Counted from the first letter of the stretch, positions 11,445 to 21,966 are shown. The stretch: DNA of 64,000 nt from Paraburkholderia caballeronis (GCF_900104845.1 NZ_FNSR01000001.1:3534001-3598000); one strand, 5' to 3'. Notes: generated from the sequence alone by a model not told the origin. Program-made: numbers and translations.

Positions 11445-12223
11445 ACACCTCCGCGATCAACGGCCGGCAGCCCGCCGGCACCACCAGCTCGCTCGCCGTG
11501 CGCAACCTGAAGAAACGCTACGGGTCGCGCACCGTCGTGAAGGACGTGTCGCTCGACGTGAAGAGCGGCGAGGTCGTCGGCCTGCTCGGCCCGAACGGCG
11601 CCGGCAAGACGACGTCGTTCTACATGATCGTCGGCCTCGTGCCGCTCGACGCCGGCGAGATCGATCTCGACGGCCGCTCGATCAGCCTGCTGCCGATCCA
11701 CAAGCGCGCGGCGCTCGGGCTGTCGTACCTGCCGCAGGAAGCATCGGTGTTCCGCAAGCTCACCGTCGAGGAGAACATCCGCGCGGTGCTCGAACTGCAG
11801 CATGACGGCACCGGCAAGCGGCTGTCGAAGGACGTGATGACGGAGCGCACCGAGGCGCTGCTCGACGAACTGCAGATCGCGCATCTGCGCGGGAATCCGG
11901 CACTGTCGCTGTCGGGCGGCGAGCGGCGGCGCGTCGAAATCGCCCGCGCGCTCGCAACCGACCCCAGTTTCATTCTGCTCGACGAGCCGTTCGCCGGCGT
12001 GGACCCGATCGCGGTGCTGGAAATCCAGAAGATCGTGAAGTTCCTGAAGCAGCGCAACATCGGCGTCCTGATCACCGACCACAACGTGCGCGAGACGCTC
12101 GGCATCTGCGATCACGCGTACATCATCAGCGACGGCTCGGTGCTCGCCGCCGGCGCGCCCAGCGACATCATCGAGAACGAAAGCGTGCGCCGCGTCTACC
12201 TCGGCGAACACTTCCGCATGTAA
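11441..12223 (+). CDS. lptB: LPS export ABC transporter ATP-binding protein LptB
   Basis: Cytoplasmic ATPase of the LptB2FG extractor. The 260-residue protein has Walker [12 protein letters not shown] (about residues 49-59), the Q-loop region [13 protein letters not shown], signature [11 protein letters not shown], Walker [14 protein letters not shown] and the H-loop ITDHNVRE. It starts with GTG at 11441, overlapping the lptA stop (GTGA). Residues 1-18 are a short poorly conserved extension. LptF and LptG are not in the window. rpoN follows after 240 bp, an arrangement conserved in many proteobacteria. Confidence 0.96.
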   Translation: MNTSAINGRQPAGTTSSLAVRNLKKRYGSRTVVKDVSLDVKSGEVVGLLGPNGAGKTTSFYMIVGLVPLDAGEIDLDGRSISLLPIHKRAALGLSYLPQEASVFRKLTVEENIRAVLELQHDGTGKRLSKDVMTERTEALLDELQIAHLRGNPALSLSGGERRRVEIARALATDPSFILLDEPFAGVDPIAVLEIQKIVKFLKQRNIGVLITDHNVRETLGICDHAYIISDGSVLAAGAPSDIIENESVRRVYLGEHFRM

Positions 12224-12442
12224 GCGGGCGCCGCCCGTCTCCGCGTCTGGCGGCCGCAACCGTCAGGCGAACCCCGCCAGCAACAGGCAACTCCCTCCCC
12301 TTCGCCGGGCGCGTACGCGCCCGGCCGGCCGGTTTTTCGCCCCTTCATGCCGCCCGCCGGGGCGTCGCGCCGGGCGGCCGCACCATCGGGGGGCACTCGT
12401 TTTTGCGACTGTCGCGAGGTATCGCGAGCGTGGCAAACTCTT

Positions 12443-12448
12443 TACAAT
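12443..12448 (+). promoter_or_regulatory. Possible -10 element before rpoN
   Basis: TACAAT lies 15 bp before the rpoN ATG in the 240-bp lptB-rpoN gap. No good -35 is visible, and there is no Shine-Dalgarno before rpoN. rpoN may be partly transcribed from the lpt operon. Confidence 0.25.
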
Positions 12449-12463
12449 GAGTCGCAAATCGCC

Positions 12464-13981
12464 ATGAAAGCCAGCCTCCAACTCCGCCTTTCGCAGCATC
12501 TCGCGCTAACCCCTCAACTGCAGCAGTCGATCCGGCTCCTGCAGTTGTCGACGCTCGAACTGCAGCAGGAAGTCGCGACGGCGATCGCGCAGAACCCGCT
12601 GCTCGAAAACGAGGACGACTGGATCGCAAGCCCGCTGCGGGTTGCCGCGGACGGCTCGCTGATCGCGCAACCGCCGGCGCCCGCGGGCACCGACGCGCTG
12701 CCGCCCGGCACGTCGAACTCGACGTCGGCCAGCAACGGCAGCAGTGACGGCGGCGACGGCGAACCGCAAGGCGTCGACGAATACAACGGCCTCAGCGATA
12801 CGAACAGCGACAGCAGCCAGTGGAATCTCGACGATTACGGCCGCTCCGGCAGCGCGTCGGACGACGACGACCTGCCGCCGCTGCAGATCCACGAATCGAC
12901 GACGACGCTGCGCGACCATCTGATGGCGCAACTGCGCGTCACGCAGGCAAGCCCGCGCGACCGTGCGCTCGTCACGTTCCTGATCGAATCGCTCGACGAC
13001 GACGGCTACCTCAGCGCGACGTTCGAGGAAATTCTGACCGACCTGCCCGACGAACTCGAAGTCGACACCGACGAACTGAACGCGGCGCTCGCGCTGCTGC
13101 ACAGCTTCGACCCGGCCGGCGTCGGCGCGCGTTCGGCATCCGAATGCCTGAAGCTTCAGTTGCTGCGCATCGATTCGACGCCGACGCGCACGCTCGCGCT
13201 CGAAATCGTCGCCCACCATCTGGAACTGCTCGCGGCCCGCGACTTCACGCGGCTGCGCAAGCAGTTGAAGGCGAACGACGACGAATTGCGCGACGCGCAC
13301 ATGCTGATCCGCTCGCTGGAGCCGTTTCCCGGCGCCGCGTACGGCAAGGCCGAAGCGGACTACGTGGTGCCGGACATCATCGTGAAGAAGGTCGGCCAGG
13401 GCTGGCATGCGGAGCTGAATCCGGAGGTCGTGCCGAAGCTGCGGATCAACCATCTGTACGCGAATATCCTGCGCAACAACCGGGGCGATCCGGGCAGCGG
13501 ATCGCTGCGCCAGCAACTACAGGAAGCCCGCTGGCTGATCAAGAATATCCAGCAGCGTTTCGAGACGATCCTGCGGGTTGCACAGGCGATCGTCGAGCGT
13601 CAGAAGAACTTTTTCGTGCACGGCGAAATCGCAATGCGCCCCTTGGTTTTGCGGGAGATTGCTGATACGCTGGGCCTACACGAATCAACTGTCTCGCGTG
13701 TGACAACCGGCAAGTACATGCTGACCCCATTCGGGACGCTAGAGTTCAAGTACTTCTTCGGGTCACACGTTTCGACGGACACGGGCGGAGCGGCGTCCTC
13801 CACGGCGATCCGCGCGCTGATCAAGCAACTGATAGGAGCCGAGAACCCGAAATCTCCTCTTTCAGACAGCCGCATAGCCGAACTGCTGGCGGAACAGGGA
13901 TTCGTGGTCGCGCGCCGCACGGTCGCGAAATACCGCGAAGCCCTGAAGATCCCGGCGGTCAATCTGCGCAAGTCTCTTTAG
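12464..13981 (+). CDS. rpoN: RNA polymerase sigma-54 factor
   Basis: Alternative sigma factor for enhancer-dependent promoters (nitrogen, motility and other functions). The 505-residue protein has the glutamine- and leucine-rich region I (1-50, activator-responsive). An acidic, low-complexity region II (about 50-160, rich in Ser, Asp and Gly) follows, then the core-binding domain. Next come a helix-turn-helix ([14 protein letters not shown]) and the invariant RpoN box [10 protein letters not shown] near the C-terminus. The start ATG at 12464 matches the conserved [11 protein letters not shown] beginning. It lies upstream of hpf and ptsN, the classic rpoN neighbourhood. Confidence 0.97.
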   Translation: MKASLQLRLSQHLALTPQLQQSIRLLQLSTLELQQEVATAIAQNPLLENEDDWIASPLRVAADGSLIAQPPAPAGTDALPPGTSNSTSASNGSSDGGDGEPQGVDEYNGLSDTNSDSSQWNLDDYGRSGSASDDDDLPPLQIHESTTTLRDHLMAQLRVTQASPRDRALVTFLIESLDDDGYLSATFEEILTDLPDELEVDTDELNAALALLHSFDPAGVGARSASECLKLQLLRIDSTPTRTLALEIVAHHLELLAARDFTRLRKQLKANDDELRDAHMLIRSLEPFPGAAYGKAEADYVVPDIIVKKVGQGWHAELNPEVVPKLRINHLYANILRNNRGDPGSGSLRQQLQEARWLIKNIQQRFETILRVAQAIVERQKNFFVHGEIAMRPLVLREIADTLGLHESTVSRVTTGKYMLTPFGTLEFKYFFGSHVSTDTGGAASSTAIRALIKQLIGAENPKSPLSDSRIAELLAEQGFVVARRTVAKYREALKIPAVNLRKSL

Positions 13982-14162
13982 GCCCGATCCGGCTTTGGCC
14001 GGGGCGGGCGTTTTCCGGCCGCGGCGCCAATCAGGCGAAGATGGCCGGCCGAGGTGTTCCGTCGTCGCCTGGCTACGGGGAGCCACACGAGCGGACAGTC
14101 CAGTCGACCGGCATTGACGTGCTTTTTCGCGCGCCCAGCGGCTATCAGCCTGGAGAAGCACT

Positions 14163-14519
14163 ATGAATCTGAAGATCAGTGGACACCATCTCGAAGTAAC
14201 GCCAGCGTTGCGAGAATACGTGATCACCAAACTGGACAGGGTGCTGAGGCATTTCGATCAGGTCATCGATGGCAATGTGGTCCTCTCGGTCGACAATCAT
14301 AAGGAAAAGGATAAGAGGCAGAGGGTGGAAGTGAACCTCCATCTGAAGGGCAAGGACATTTTTGTGGAGAGCGCGAACGGCGACATGTACGCGGCGATCG
14401 ACCTGCTGGTCGACAAGCTCGATCGACAGGTGGTGCGCCACAAGGATCGCGTGCAGGGGCATCAGCACGATGCATTGAAACACCAGCCCGCGCCGTCGAT
14501 CGAAATTCCGCCGCAATAG
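14163..14519 (+). CDS. hpf: Ribosome hibernation-promoting factor, HPF/YfiA family
   Basis: Binds the 30S decoding centre in stationary phase and promotes inactive ribosome dimers or monomers. The 118-residue protein shows the S30AE fold: [20 protein letters not shown], then the basic [17 protein letters not shown] strand and [17 protein letters not shown]. It is the short form; there is no C-terminal dimerisation domain. A GGAGAAG Shine-Dalgarno lies 6 bp upstream of the ATG. It sits 181 bp after rpoN and is closed by a strong terminator. Confidence 0.95.
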   Translation: MNLKISGHHLEVTPALREYVITKLDRVLRHFDQVIDGNVVLSVDNHKEKDKRQRVEVNLHLKGKDIFVESANGDMYAAIDLLVDKLDRQVVRHKDRVQGHQHDALKHQPAPSIEIPPQ

Positions 14520-14555
14520 TCCCCGACTGCGGCGCCGGCCACGCCGGAAGAATCG

Positions 14556-14584
14556 AAGCCGCCCGTTTCCCGGGCGGCTTTTTT
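14556..14584 (+). terminator. Rho-independent terminator after hpf
   Basis: Perfect 10-bp stem AAGCCGCCCG / CGGGCGGCTT with a 5-base loop, running directly into a T tract. It separates hpf from ptsN. Confidence 0.9.
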
Positions 14585-14703
14585 GTTGAAGGAGCGCATC
14601 GCGCGCGATACTGTCGGCGCGGCGCGCACAACGTTACAGAACCCGCGCGATAAAGCTTGCATTCATGCATGGCGCATCGCACCATCGGCTTGCACGCTTG
14701 TTC

Positions 14704-14709
14704 TATAAT
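14704..14709 (+). promoter_or_regulatory. Probable -10 of the ptsN promoter in the 14520-14853 gap
   Basis: The 334-bp space between hpf and ptsN holds the hpf terminator and then a perfect TATAAT at 14704-14709. No convincing -35 lies 16-18 bp upstream. A start near 14716 would give ptsN a leader of about 138 nt. A GAGGAG at about 14819-14824 lies too far from the ptsN ATG to act as its ribosome-binding site. Otherwise I see nothing in the gap. Confidence 0.45.
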
Positions 14710-14853
14710 GAACCCGTCACTTTCAGGGTGTTTCGGCCCCAAGGTCCCGGTAGCGGGCTCCCGTCGTCCGATCGCACCCGGCGTTCCGACGAATCCCGGA
14801 CGTCCCGGACTGCCAGGGTGAGGAGCATTCAGGCCACGTTTTCGCCTGCCAAC

Positions 14854-15309
14854 ATGAATCGTTTAGCCAAAATACTTCCCCTCGAGAACGTCGTCGTCGG
14901 ACTGTCGGTCACCAGCAAGAAACGCGTCTTCGAACAAGCTGGCCTGATCTTCGAAAACCAGAACGGCATCGCACGCAGCACGGTCACAGACAATCTTTTC
15001 GCGCGCGAACGCCTCGGCTCGACCGGGCTCGGCGAAGGCGTCGCGATTCCGCACGGGCGCATCAAGGGGCTGAAGCAGCCGCTCGCCGCGTTTGTCCGGC
15101 TCGCGGAACCGATTCCGTTCGAAGCCCCCGACGGCCTGCCCGTATCGTTGCTGATCTTCCTGCTGGTGCCCGAGCAGGCTACCCAGCAGCATCTCGAAAT
15201 CCTGTCGGAAATCGCGCAGTTGCTGTCCGATCGCGACACGCGTGAGCGCCTGCACACCGAACAGGACCGCGAAACATTGCATCGCCTGCTCACCCAGTGG
15301 CAACCTTGA
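14854..15309 (+). CDS. ptsN: Nitrogen-PTS EIIA (IIA-Ntr)
   Basis: Regulatory EIIA protein of the nitrogen phosphotransferase branch; its phosphorylation state controls K+ transport and other targets. The 151-residue protein has the EIIA type-2 fold. The phosphorylated histidine lies in GVAIPHGR (His67), followed by FVRLAEPIPFEAPDG and LLIFLLVPEQATQQHLEIL. The ATG at 14854 matches the conserved MNRLAKILPLENVVVG start of Burkholderia PtsN, although no good ribosome-binding site precedes it. hprK follows after 135 bp. Confidence 0.95.
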   Translation: MNRLAKILPLENVVVGLSVTSKKRVFEQAGLIFENQNGIARSTVTDNLFARERLGSTGLGEGVAIPHGRIKGLKQPLAAFVRLAEPIPFEAPDGLPVSLLIFLLVPEQATQQHLEILSEIAQLLSDRDTRERLHTEQDRETLHRLLTQWQP

Positions 15310-15444
15310 AGCAGCGCGTGGTCACACGCGGAACTTCGGACCGTGGCCGGCCGCCACGGCGATCCCGCGTCTGACGCGCCGCGCCATCACGGCGCCCGGC
15401 CGCATCCGCGCACACAGCGGCGGCCATAACGGAGTCATCGGCTC

Positions 15445-16413
15445 ATGGACACGTCCAGCATCAACGCCCAAAGCATCTTCGACGATAACGCGACCACGCT
15501 GAAGCTGAGCTGGCTGACCGGGCACGAGGGCTGGGAGCGCGGCTTCTCGTCCGAGACCGTCGCGACGGCGACCGCGAGTGCCGACCTCGTCGGCCACCTG
15601 AACCTGATCCACCCGAACCGGATCCAGGTGCTGGGTGACGCCGAAATCCACTACTACCAGCGGCAGACCGACGAAGACCGTTCGCGCCACATGGCCGAAC
15701 TGATCGCGCTGGAGCCGCCGTTCCTCGTCGTCGCCGACGGGATGACCGCGCCGCCCGAACTGGTGCTGCGCTGCACGCGTTCATCCACCCCGCTCTTCAC
15801 GACGCCGATGTCCGCGGCGACCGTGATCGACAGCCTGCGCCTCTATATGTCGCGCATCCTCGCGCCGCGCGCGACGCTGCACGGCGTATTCCTCGACATC
15901 CTCGGGATGGGCGTGCTGCTGACCGGCGATTCGGGCCTCGGCAAGAGCGAACTCGGCCTCGAACTGATCAGCCGCGGCCACGGCCTCGTCGCCGACGACG
16001 CGGTGGACTTCGTGCGCCTCGGCCCGGACTTCGTCGAGGGACGCTGCCCGCCGCTGCTGCAGAATCTGCTCGAAGTGCGCGGCCTCGGGCTGCTCGACAT
16101 CAAGACGATCTTCGGCGAAACCGCGGTGCGCCGGAAAATGAAGCTGAAGCTGATCGTGCAGCTCGTGCGGCGTCCGGACGGCGAGTTCCAGCGGCTGCCG
16201 CTGGAAAGCCAGACCGTCGACGTGCTCGGCCTGCCGATCAGCAAGGTCACGATCCAGGTCGCGGCAGGCCGCAACCTCGCGGTGCTGGTCGAGGCCGCGG
16301 TGCGCAACACGATCCTGCAACTGCGCGGAATCGACACGCTGCGCGACTTCATGGACCGTCAGCGTCTCGCGATGCAGGACCCCGACAGCCAGTTTCCAGG
16401 CAAGCTGATCTGA
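15445..16413 (+). CDS. hprK: HPr kinase/phosphorylase
   Basis: Bifunctional enzyme that phosphorylates and dephosphorylates HPr on its regulatory serine. The 322-residue protein has an N-terminal domain (about 1-140) and a kinase domain with P-loop GDSGLGKS at residues 161-168. The HprK signature region [18 protein letters not shown] and the C-terminal [18 protein letters not shown] follow. The gene lies between ptsN and rapZ, as is usual in betaproteobacteria. A possible partner in this window is the HPr domain of the EIIA-HPr-EI fusion at 43-45.7 kb, which keeps a serine at the equivalent place. Confidence 0.96.
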   Translation: MDTSSINAQSIFDDNATTLKLSWLTGHEGWERGFSSETVATATASADLVGHLNLIHPNRIQVLGDAEIHYYQRQTDEDRSRHMAELIALEPPFLVVADGMTAPPELVLRCTRSSTPLFTTPMSAATVIDSLRLYMSRILAPRATLHGVFLDILGMGVLLTGDSGLGKSELGLELISRGHGLVADDAVDFVRLGPDFVEGRCPPLLQNLLEVRGLGLLDIKTIFGETAVRRKMKLKLIVQLVRRPDGEFQRLPLESQTVDVLGLPISKVTIQVAAGRNLAVLVEAAVRNTILQLRGIDTLRDFMDRQRLAMQDPDSQFPGKLI

Positions 16414-16456
16414 ATCCGCGCGGCGCCGGCCGCGCGCCACTGCCACCGAGGGCTGA

Positions 16457-16465
16457 TGCTATGAT
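16457..16465 (+). promoter_or_regulatory. Possible extended -10 before rapZ
   Basis: TGC plus TATGAT (16460-16465) resembles an extended -10, about 28 bp before the rapZ ATG. No -35 and no Shine-Dalgarno are seen. Confidence 0.3.
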
Positions 16466-16492
16466 GACCGCAATGGTCTCCTCCATCTCCCC

Positions 16493-17386
16493 ATGCGCAT
16501 TGTCCTGATCACCGGCATCTCCGGATCCGGCAAGTCCGTGGCTTTGAACGCGCTCGAAGACGTCGGCTACTTCTGCGTCGACAACCTGCCGCCGCGCTTT
16601 CTGCCGCAGCTCGCCGGGTATCTCGCCAACGACGGCTACGAGCGGCTCGCGGTCGCGATCGACGCGCGCTCCAGTTCGTCGTTCGACGACATGCCGGAGA
16701 TCATCCGCGACCTGTCGCGCGAGCACGACGTGCGCGTACTGTTCCTGAATGCGAGCACGCCGTCGCTGATCCAGCGCTTTTCTGAAACGCGCCGCCGCCA
16801 TCCGCTGTCGGGCTCGACCGCGCACGATGCGGACGTCGGCATGCTGAAGTCGCTCGAAGAGGCGATCGAGCACGAGCGCGAACTGGTGTCGAATCTCGCC
16901 GAATTCGGTCACAAGATCGACACCAGCAATCTGAGCGCGAATGCGCTGCGCGCATGGATGAAGGTGTTCGTCGAAGAGCGGCACGGCTCGCTCGCGCTGA
17001 CGTTCGAATCGTTCGGCTTCAAGCGCGGCCTGCCGCTCGACGCGGACTTCGTGTTCGACGTCCGCGCGCTGCCGAACCCGTATTACGACAGCCGGCTGCG
17101 TCCGTTGACCGGGCTCGACAAGCCCGTGATCGACTTCCTGAACGCGCAGCCCACCGTCCACCAGATGATCGACGATATCTACGCGTTCGTCGCCAAGTGG
17201 CTGCCGCATTTCCACGCGGACAACCGCAGCTACCTGACCGTCGCGATCGGCTGCACCGGCGGCCAGCATCGTTCGGTGTACATCGCGCAGACGCTCGCGA
17301 CGCGCTTCGCGACCGAATCGAACGTGATCGTCCGTCACCGCGACGCGCCGCTCGACGTCGGCGAGTCGTCCCGGCTAATCGCCTAA
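16493..17386 (+). CDS. rapZ: RNase adapter protein RapZ
   Basis: P-loop protein that in enterobacteria guides RNase E to GlmY/GlmZ-type small RNAs and senses glucosamine-6-phosphate. The 297-residue protein starts [15 protein letters not shown], with the P-loop at residues 8-15. It contains [30 protein letters not shown] and the C-terminal [15 protein letters not shown], all typical of the RapZ/YvcJ family. The sRNA partners known from E. coli may not exist here. The glucosamine-6-phosphate link is of interest because the window also holds a GlcNAc PTS operon. Confidence 0.95.
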   Translation: MRIVLITGISGSGKSVALNALEDVGYFCVDNLPPRFLPQLAGYLANDGYERLAVAIDARSSSSFDDMPEIIRDLSREHDVRVLFLNASTPSLIQRFSETRRRHPLSGSTAHDADVGMLKSLEEAIEHERELVSNLAEFGHKIDTSNLSANALRAWMKVFVEERHGSLALTFESFGFKRGLPLDADFVFDVRALPNPYYDSRLRPLTGLDKPVIDFLNAQPTVHQMIDDIYAFVAKWLPHFHADNRSYLTVAIGCTGGQHRSVYIAQTLATRFATESNVIVRHRDAPLDVGESSRLIA

Positions 17387-17426
17387 CCGGCCGCATCGCG
17401 CGGCCTTTAACCGAAAGCGTTGCGCC

Positions 17427-18062
17427 ATGTCCTCCACTCCTGCCGTGCTTGCCGATCTGCCACTGTTCCCGCTGCATACGGTGCTGTTCCCAGGCGGCCT
17501 GCTGCCGCTGAAGATCTTCGAGGCGCGATACCTGGACATGGCGCGCGAATGCCTGCGCGAGAAAACGCCGTTCGGCGTGTGCATGCTGAAGAGCGGCGCG
17601 GCGGTCGCGCAGCCGGACGACCCGGCGGTGCCGGAGGCCATCGGTTGCCTCGCGGAGATCGAGCAGTGCGACGTCGAGGCGTTCGGCATGCTGCTGATCC
17701 GCGCGCATGGCACGCGGCGGTTCCGGCTGCTGTCGCATCGGGTCGAGCCGGACGGACTGCTGGTCGGCATGGCCGAGCCGCTGCCCGACGACATTCCGCT
17801 CGAAGGCGGCGAACGGCTCGCGCGTTTCGGCGCATGCGCGGAAGTGCTCGAACGGATCATCGCGACGATCCGCGAGCGCGACGCGTCGAGCGTGCCGTTC
17901 GCGGAGCCGTTCAGGTTCGACGATCCGTCATGGGTGTCGAACCGTCTTGCGGAAGTGCTGCCGATCCCGCTGCGCGCGCGTCAGAAGCTGATGGAACTGC
18001 CGGACGCCGGCGCGCGCATCGACGTCGTCCATCACTACATGCAGCAGCATCAGCTGTTGTGA
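17427..18062 (+). CDS. LON peptidase substrate-binding domain protein
   Basis: A 211-residue stand-alone LON N-terminal (PUA-like) domain without the AAA+ or peptidase domains of Lon. The domain begins at LADLPLFPLHTVLFPGGLLPLKIFE, with the family motif LPLFPL...PGG, and covers nearly the whole protein. The function is unknown; family members are found beside DNA-repair and metabolic genes. It starts 40 bp after rapZ on the same strand and is convergent with mutY. No Shine-Dalgarno is obvious before the ATG. Confidence 0.88.
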   Translation: MSSTPAVLADLPLFPLHTVLFPGGLLPLKIFEARYLDMARECLREKTPFGVCMLKSGAAVAQPDDPAVPEAIGCLAEIEQCDVEAFGMLLIRAHGTRRFRLLSHRVEPDGLLVGMAEPLPDDIPLEGGERLARFGACAEVLERIIATIRERDASSVPFAEPFRFDDPSWVSNRLAEVLPIPLRARQKLMELPDAGARIDVVHHYMQQHQLL

Positions 18063-18084
18063 TGCGCAGAGCCGACAGCAACGC

Positions 18085-19194
18085 TTAGAGCAGCGAACCT
18101 CTCAATCCGTCGAGCAGCTTGCGCACCGGCGCGGGCACGCCGAACGCGTCGATCCCGCTCAACGCGACCCATGCAGTCTGGGCGTCCTGCGCGTCCAGTG
18201 CGACCGCTGCCGGTTGCGCCCCCTTGCCGTTCAGCTCGATCACGCGCGGCTCGATGTCGAGCCGGAAATGCGTAAACGTATGGCTCAAAGGCGCAAGCGG
18301 CGACACCGCGCCGTTCGCGCCGAACGCCCGCGCGCGGACACCGAGCGCGACTTCGTCCGGCGCTTCCGGCAGGCTCCACAGGCCGCCCCAGATGCCGGTC
18401 GGCGGCCGCTTCTCCAGCATCACCGCGTCGCCGTCGAGCAGCACCAGCATCCACGTGCGCCGCGTCGGCACCGCCTTCTTCGGACGCGAAGCCGGCAGTT
18501 CGCGCTGCCGGCCGGTCGTGTTCGCGACGCAGTCGTCCGCGAACGGACAACGCACGCAATCGGGCTTGCCGCGCACGCACAGCGTCGCCCCGAGGTCCAT
18601 CAAACCCTGCGTGTAGGCGCTCACGTCCGCGTCGCTCGCATGGGCGCCCGGCACCAGCGATTCCGCGAGCACCCACATCGCGTTCTCGACGCGCTTTTCG
18701 CCGGGAAATCCGTCGATCCCGAACACGCGCGCGAGCACGCGCTTCACGTTGCCGTCGAGAATCGTCGCGCGCGCGCCGAACGCGAACGACGCGATCGCGG
18801 CCGCGGTCGAACGCCCGATGCCGGGCAGTTCGGCCAGCGCATCGACCGACGCCGGAAACGCGCCGCCATGCTCATCTGCGACGACCTGCGCGCAGCGGTG
18901 CAGGTTGCGCGCGCGCGAGTAATAACCGAGGCCGGCCCACAGCGCCATCACGTCGTCGAGCGGCGCGGCCGCGAGTGCGCCGACCGTCGGAAAGCGATCG
19001 AGAAAACGCGCATAGTACGGAATCACCGTCGCGACCTGGGTCTGCTGCAACATGATCTCGGAGAGCCAGATGCGATACGGGTCGCGCGTGTTCTGCCACG
19101 GCAGGTCGTGGCGGCCGTGCTGGCGCTGCCACGCGATCAGGCGTGCGGCGAATTCCGCGTGCAGCGGCGAAGCAAGGGAAGTTTCTGAGGACAT
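18085..19194 (-). CDS. mutY: Adenine DNA glycosylase
   Basis: Removes adenine mispaired with 8-oxoguanine. The 369-residue protein has the catalytic HhH-GPD domain (about 25-190) with LPWQNTRDPYRIWLSEIMLQ, the catalytic-region ELPGIGRSTAAAI and the [4Fe-4S] cluster cysteines in CVRGKPDCVRCPFADDC (C-x6-C-x2-C-x5-C). A Nudix-like 8-oxoG recognition domain (about 235-365) follows. The start is set at the ATG at 19194 (MSSETSLAS); the much longer open frame upstream overlaps mutM. mutM lies 13 bp upstream on the same strand, so the two GO-repair genes probably form one unit. Confidence 0.96.
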   Translation of the reverse strand: MSSETSLASPLHAEFAARLIAWQRQHGRHDLPWQNTRDPYRIWLSEIMLQQTQVATVIPYYARFLDRFPTVGALAAAPLDDVMALWAGLGYYSRARNLHRCAQVVADEHGGAFPASVDALAELPGIGRSTAAAIASFAFGARATILDGNVKRVLARVFGIDGFPGEKRVENAMWVLAESLVPGAHASDADVSAYTQGLMDLGATLCVRGKPDCVRCPFADDCVANTTGRQRELPASRPKKAVPTRRTWMLVLLDGDAVMLEKRPPTGIWGGLWSLPEAPDEVALGVRARAFGANGAVSPLAPLSHTFTHFRLDIEPRVIELNGKGAQPAAVALDAQDAQTAWVALSGIDAFGVPAPVRKLLDGLRGSLL

Positions 19195-19207
19195 GAAGAA
19201 AACCGGC

Positions 19208-20038
19208 TCACCGCTGGCAATGCGGACAGTAGTAGGTGGACCGCTGGCCCTGGACGATCTGTTTGATCGGCGTGCCGCACACGCGGCACGGCTCGCCCGC
19301 GCGATCGTAGACGAAATATTCGAGCTGGAAATAACCGCTCTCGCCGTCGCTGCCGACGAAGTCGCGCAGCGTGCTGCCGCCCTTCTCGATCGCCGATGCG
19401 AGCACCGCGCGCACCGCGTCCGCAAGCAGTTCGTAACGCGCGAGCGAAACCCGGCCCGCCGCGGTGGTCGGCCGGATGCCCGCGCGGAACAGACTCTCGG
19501 ACGCATAGATGTTGCCGACCCCGACGACGATGTCGCCCGCGAGCAGCGCCTGCTTGACGGATACCTTGCGCCCGCGCGTCCGGCGAAACAGCAGCGCACC
19601 GGAAAACCCCTGCGTGAACGGCTCGATGCCGAGGCTCGCGAGCAGCGGATGCCCGAGCACGTCGCCCGCCTCGCGCGGATGCCACAGCACGGCGCCGAAG
19701 CGCCGCGGGTCGCGATAGCGCAATATGAACTCGTCGAAGATCCAGTCCACGTGATCGTGCTTCGCGGCCTTCGGCAGCTTCGGCAGGTTGCGCAGCACGC
19801 GCAATGTTCCCGTCATCCCAAGGTGGACGATGAACCAGCCGTCATCGACTTCGAACAGCAGATATTTGCCGCGTCGTCCGACGCTGCGGATCGTCCGCCC
19901 CTGCAATACCTGCGCGAAACCGGCCGGGACCGGCCAGCGCAGCGCGGGGGTGCGCACGTCCACGCGCTCGACGCGGCGGCCCGCGACCCACGGCTCGATT
20001 CCGCGGCGCGTGACCTCAACTTCTGGCAGCTCTGGCAT
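19208..20038 (-). CDS. mutM: Formamidopyrimidine-DNA glycosylase
   Basis: Excises 8-oxoguanine and formamidopyrimidines and cleaves the AP site. The 276-residue protein begins MPELPEVE, so the catalytic N-terminal proline (Pro2) and Glu3 are present. It ends with the zinc finger CRVC-x16-CPHC. The lysine segment of the active site and the helix-two-turn-helix ([17 protein letters not shown]) are intact. It is followed by mutY and diverges from the TPR gene over about 90 bp. Confidence 0.97.
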   Translation of the reverse strand: MPELPEVEVTRRGIEPWVAGRRVERVDVRTPALRWPVPAGFAQVLQGRTIRSVGRRGKYLLFEVDDGWFIVHLGMTGTLRVLRNLPKLPKAAKHDHVDWIFDEFILRYRDPRRFGAVLWHPREAGDVLGHPLLASLGIEPFTQGFSGALLFRRTRGRKVSVKQALLAGDIVVGVGNIYASESLFRAGIRPTTAAGRVSLARYELLADAVRAVLASAIEKGGSTLRDFVGSDGESGYFQLEYFVYDRAGEPCRVCGTPIKQIVQGQRSTYYCPHCQR

Positions 20039-20080
20039 ATCTAACGGTTGGTCTGTAACTTGCGTGGTCGTCGTGCGCTT

Positions 20081-20102
20081 ATTGTAGCGAGCGCGTTACA
20101 AT
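20081..20102. promoter_or_regulatory. Divergent -10 elements between mutM and the TPR gene
   Basis: On the minus strand TACAAT (20081-20086) faces mutM; on the plus strand TACAAT (20097-20102) faces the TPR gene. The two are only 10 bp apart in an 89-bp gap. -35 elements are weak. The closeness suggests that the two promoters compete. Confidence 0.4.
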
Positions 20103-20127
20103 CGACCGAAACATTCGACGGAATTCC

Positions 20128-21966
20128 ATGGAACTGTCTTACGTAAAGCTGTTGGCGAAGCGCCGCTCGGCGGCGCCGCGCATGCCGGGCTCCGGCGCCC
20201 GTCGCCTGATCGCCGCGGCCGTCGTGGCAGCCTGGGCGCTCACCGCGTCGAGCGCATACGCACAGGATCCGTCCCCGGACACCGACGATACGTCCGTGTC
20301 GATGCCGGACGTGCTCGGCGCCGCGACCGCGGACGAGAAGAAGGATCTGCCGACGGTGCCGCTGTCGAGCCAGATCGTGTTCCAGGTGCTCGCGGCCGAA
20401 GTCGCGCTGCAACGCGATCAGCCGGCTCCCGCCTACCAGACCTACATGGCGCTCACGCGCGACACGCACGATCCGCGGATGGCGCAGCGCGCCACCGAAA
20501 TCGCGCTCGCTGCGCAGAGTCCGTCCGATGCGCTGAACGCGGTGCAGTTGTGGCAGCAATATGCGCCGGATTCGGAGCGCGCGTCGCAGCTCGACGCGTC
20601 GCTGCTCGTGCTGGCCGGACGCCCGGACGACGCGCAACCGCTGCTCGCGCGCGAACTCGCTCGCGTGCCCGCCGAGAATCGCGGCGCCGCGCTGCTGTCG
20701 CTGCAATTGCTGCTGTCGCGCGGGCCGAACCGCGTCGGCGGGCTCAACGTGCTGAAGGATCTGCTGAAGGGCGACATGGATCGTCCCGAAGCGCAGCTCG
20801 CGATCGGCCGTCAGCAACTGCTCGCCGACGATGTGCCGGGCGCGCGCAAGTCGTTCGAACAGGCGCTCTCGATCAAGCCCGATTACCTGGCCGCCGCGCT
20901 GATGCTGTCGCAGATGGGGCCGGAAGAACGCAACGAAGGGATCGCGTCGATCGAGAAGTACGTGCAGCAGAATCCCAAATCGCATGAAGGCCGGCTCGCG
21001 CTCGCGCAGACGTATCTCGCGGCGGACCGCCTCGACGACGCGCAGAAGCAGTTCGAAATCATGCGCAAGGAAAACGGCAGCGATCTGATGCCGCTGATGG
21101 CGCTCGCGCTGATCAACGTGCAGCAGAAGAAGTTCGATGCCGCGCAGAAGTACCTGGCGCAATATGCGCAGCAGGCCGAAAAGACGCCCGGCGCCGATCC
21201 CGGCCAGGCATACATCTACCTCGCGCAGATCGCGGCCGAGCGCCAGGATACGGCCGGCGCGAACAGCTGGCTCGACCATATCGGCCCGACCAGCCAGCAA
21301 TACATCCCCGCGCAGATCACGCGCGCGCAACTGCTCGACAAGCAGGGCAAGACCGACGACGCGCGCAAGCTGCTCGCCGGCCTCCAGGCTGCGGATCCGC
21401 GCGACCAGGCGCTGATCGCGCGCACCGACGCCGCGATCCTGTTCGATGCGCGGCGCTATCCGGAAGCGGAAGCGCGTCTCGCGAAGGCGACGAGCGACTT
21501 CCCCGACGACGCCGATCTCGCGTACGACTACGCGATGGCCGCCGAGAAGAACGATCACTACGACGTGATGGAACAGCAGTTGCGCAAGCTGATTCGCGCA
21601 CAGCCGGATAACCCGCAGGCGTACAACGCACTCGGTTATTCGCTCGCCGATCGCGGCTTGCGTCTCGACGAAGCGGACAAGCTGATCGAAAAGGCGTCGT
21701 CGCTCGCGCCGGACGACGCGTTCATCATGGACAGCGTCGGCTGGGTCAAATACCGGCTCGGCGATACACCCGATGCGATCAAGCTGCTGCGCAAGGCGTT
21801 CACGCTGCAGCCGAACGCGGAGATCGGCGCGCATCTCGGCGAAGTGCTGTGGAAGAACGGCGACCAGGACGGCGCACGCGCCGCGTGGCGCGAGGCGCAC
21901 AAGCTCGAACCCGACAACGACACGCTCGTGAAAACGCTCAGGCGCTTTCAGGTGAACGATCTCTGA
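20128..21966 (+). CDS. Exported tetratricopeptide-repeat protein
   Basis: A 612-residue protein with an N-terminal Sec signal peptide (basic residues, then LIAAAVVAAWALTASSAYA; probable cleavage after about residue 45). A mostly helical TPR array fills the rest. TPR-like units are clear around residues 85-300 and in the C-terminal half, for example PQAYNALGYSLADRGLRLDEA and DSVGWVKYRLGDTPDAIKLL. It lies directly before lolB and ispE (its stop overlaps the lolB start by one base), an order conserved in betaproteobacteria. A role in outer-membrane or lipoprotein assembly is likely by context, but no specific function can be read from the sequence. Confidence 0.88.
   Translation: MELSYVKLLAKRRSAAPRMPGSGARRLIAAAVVAAWALTASSAYAQDPSPDTDDTSVSMPDVLGAATADEKKDLPTVPLSSQIVFQVLAAEVALQRDQPAPAYQTYMALTRDTHDPRMAQRATEIALAAQSPSDALNAVQLWQQYAPDSERASQLDASLLVLAGRPDDAQPLLARELARVPAENRGAALLSLQLLLSRGPNRVGGLNVLKDLLKGDMDRPEAQLAIGRQQLLADDVPGARKSFEQALSIKPDYLAAALMLSQMGPEERNEGIASIEKYVQQNPKSHEGRLALAQTYLAADRLDDAQKQFEIMRKENGSDLMPLMALALINVQQKKFDAAQKYLAQYAQQAEKTPGADPGQAYIYLAQIAAERQDTAGANSWLDHIGPTSQQYIPAQITRAQLLDKQGKTDDARKLLAGLQAADPRDQALIARTDAAILFDARRYPEAEARLAKATSDFPDDADLAYDYAMAAEKNDHYDVMEQQLRKLIRAQPDNPQAYNALGYSLADRGLRLDEADKLIEKASSLAPDDAFIMDSVGWVKYRLGDTPDAIKLLRKAFTLQPNAEIGAHLGEVLWKNGDQDGARAAWREAHKLEPDNDTLVKTLRRFQVNDL

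Noticed and set aside
13982..14020. Possible terminator after rpoN
   Set aside because: Only a 5-bp stem and four T some distance away.
19195..19599. N-terminal extension of MutY
   Set aside because: Composition is Arg/Ser/Ala-rich shadow of mutM; the family starts near the ATG at 19194.
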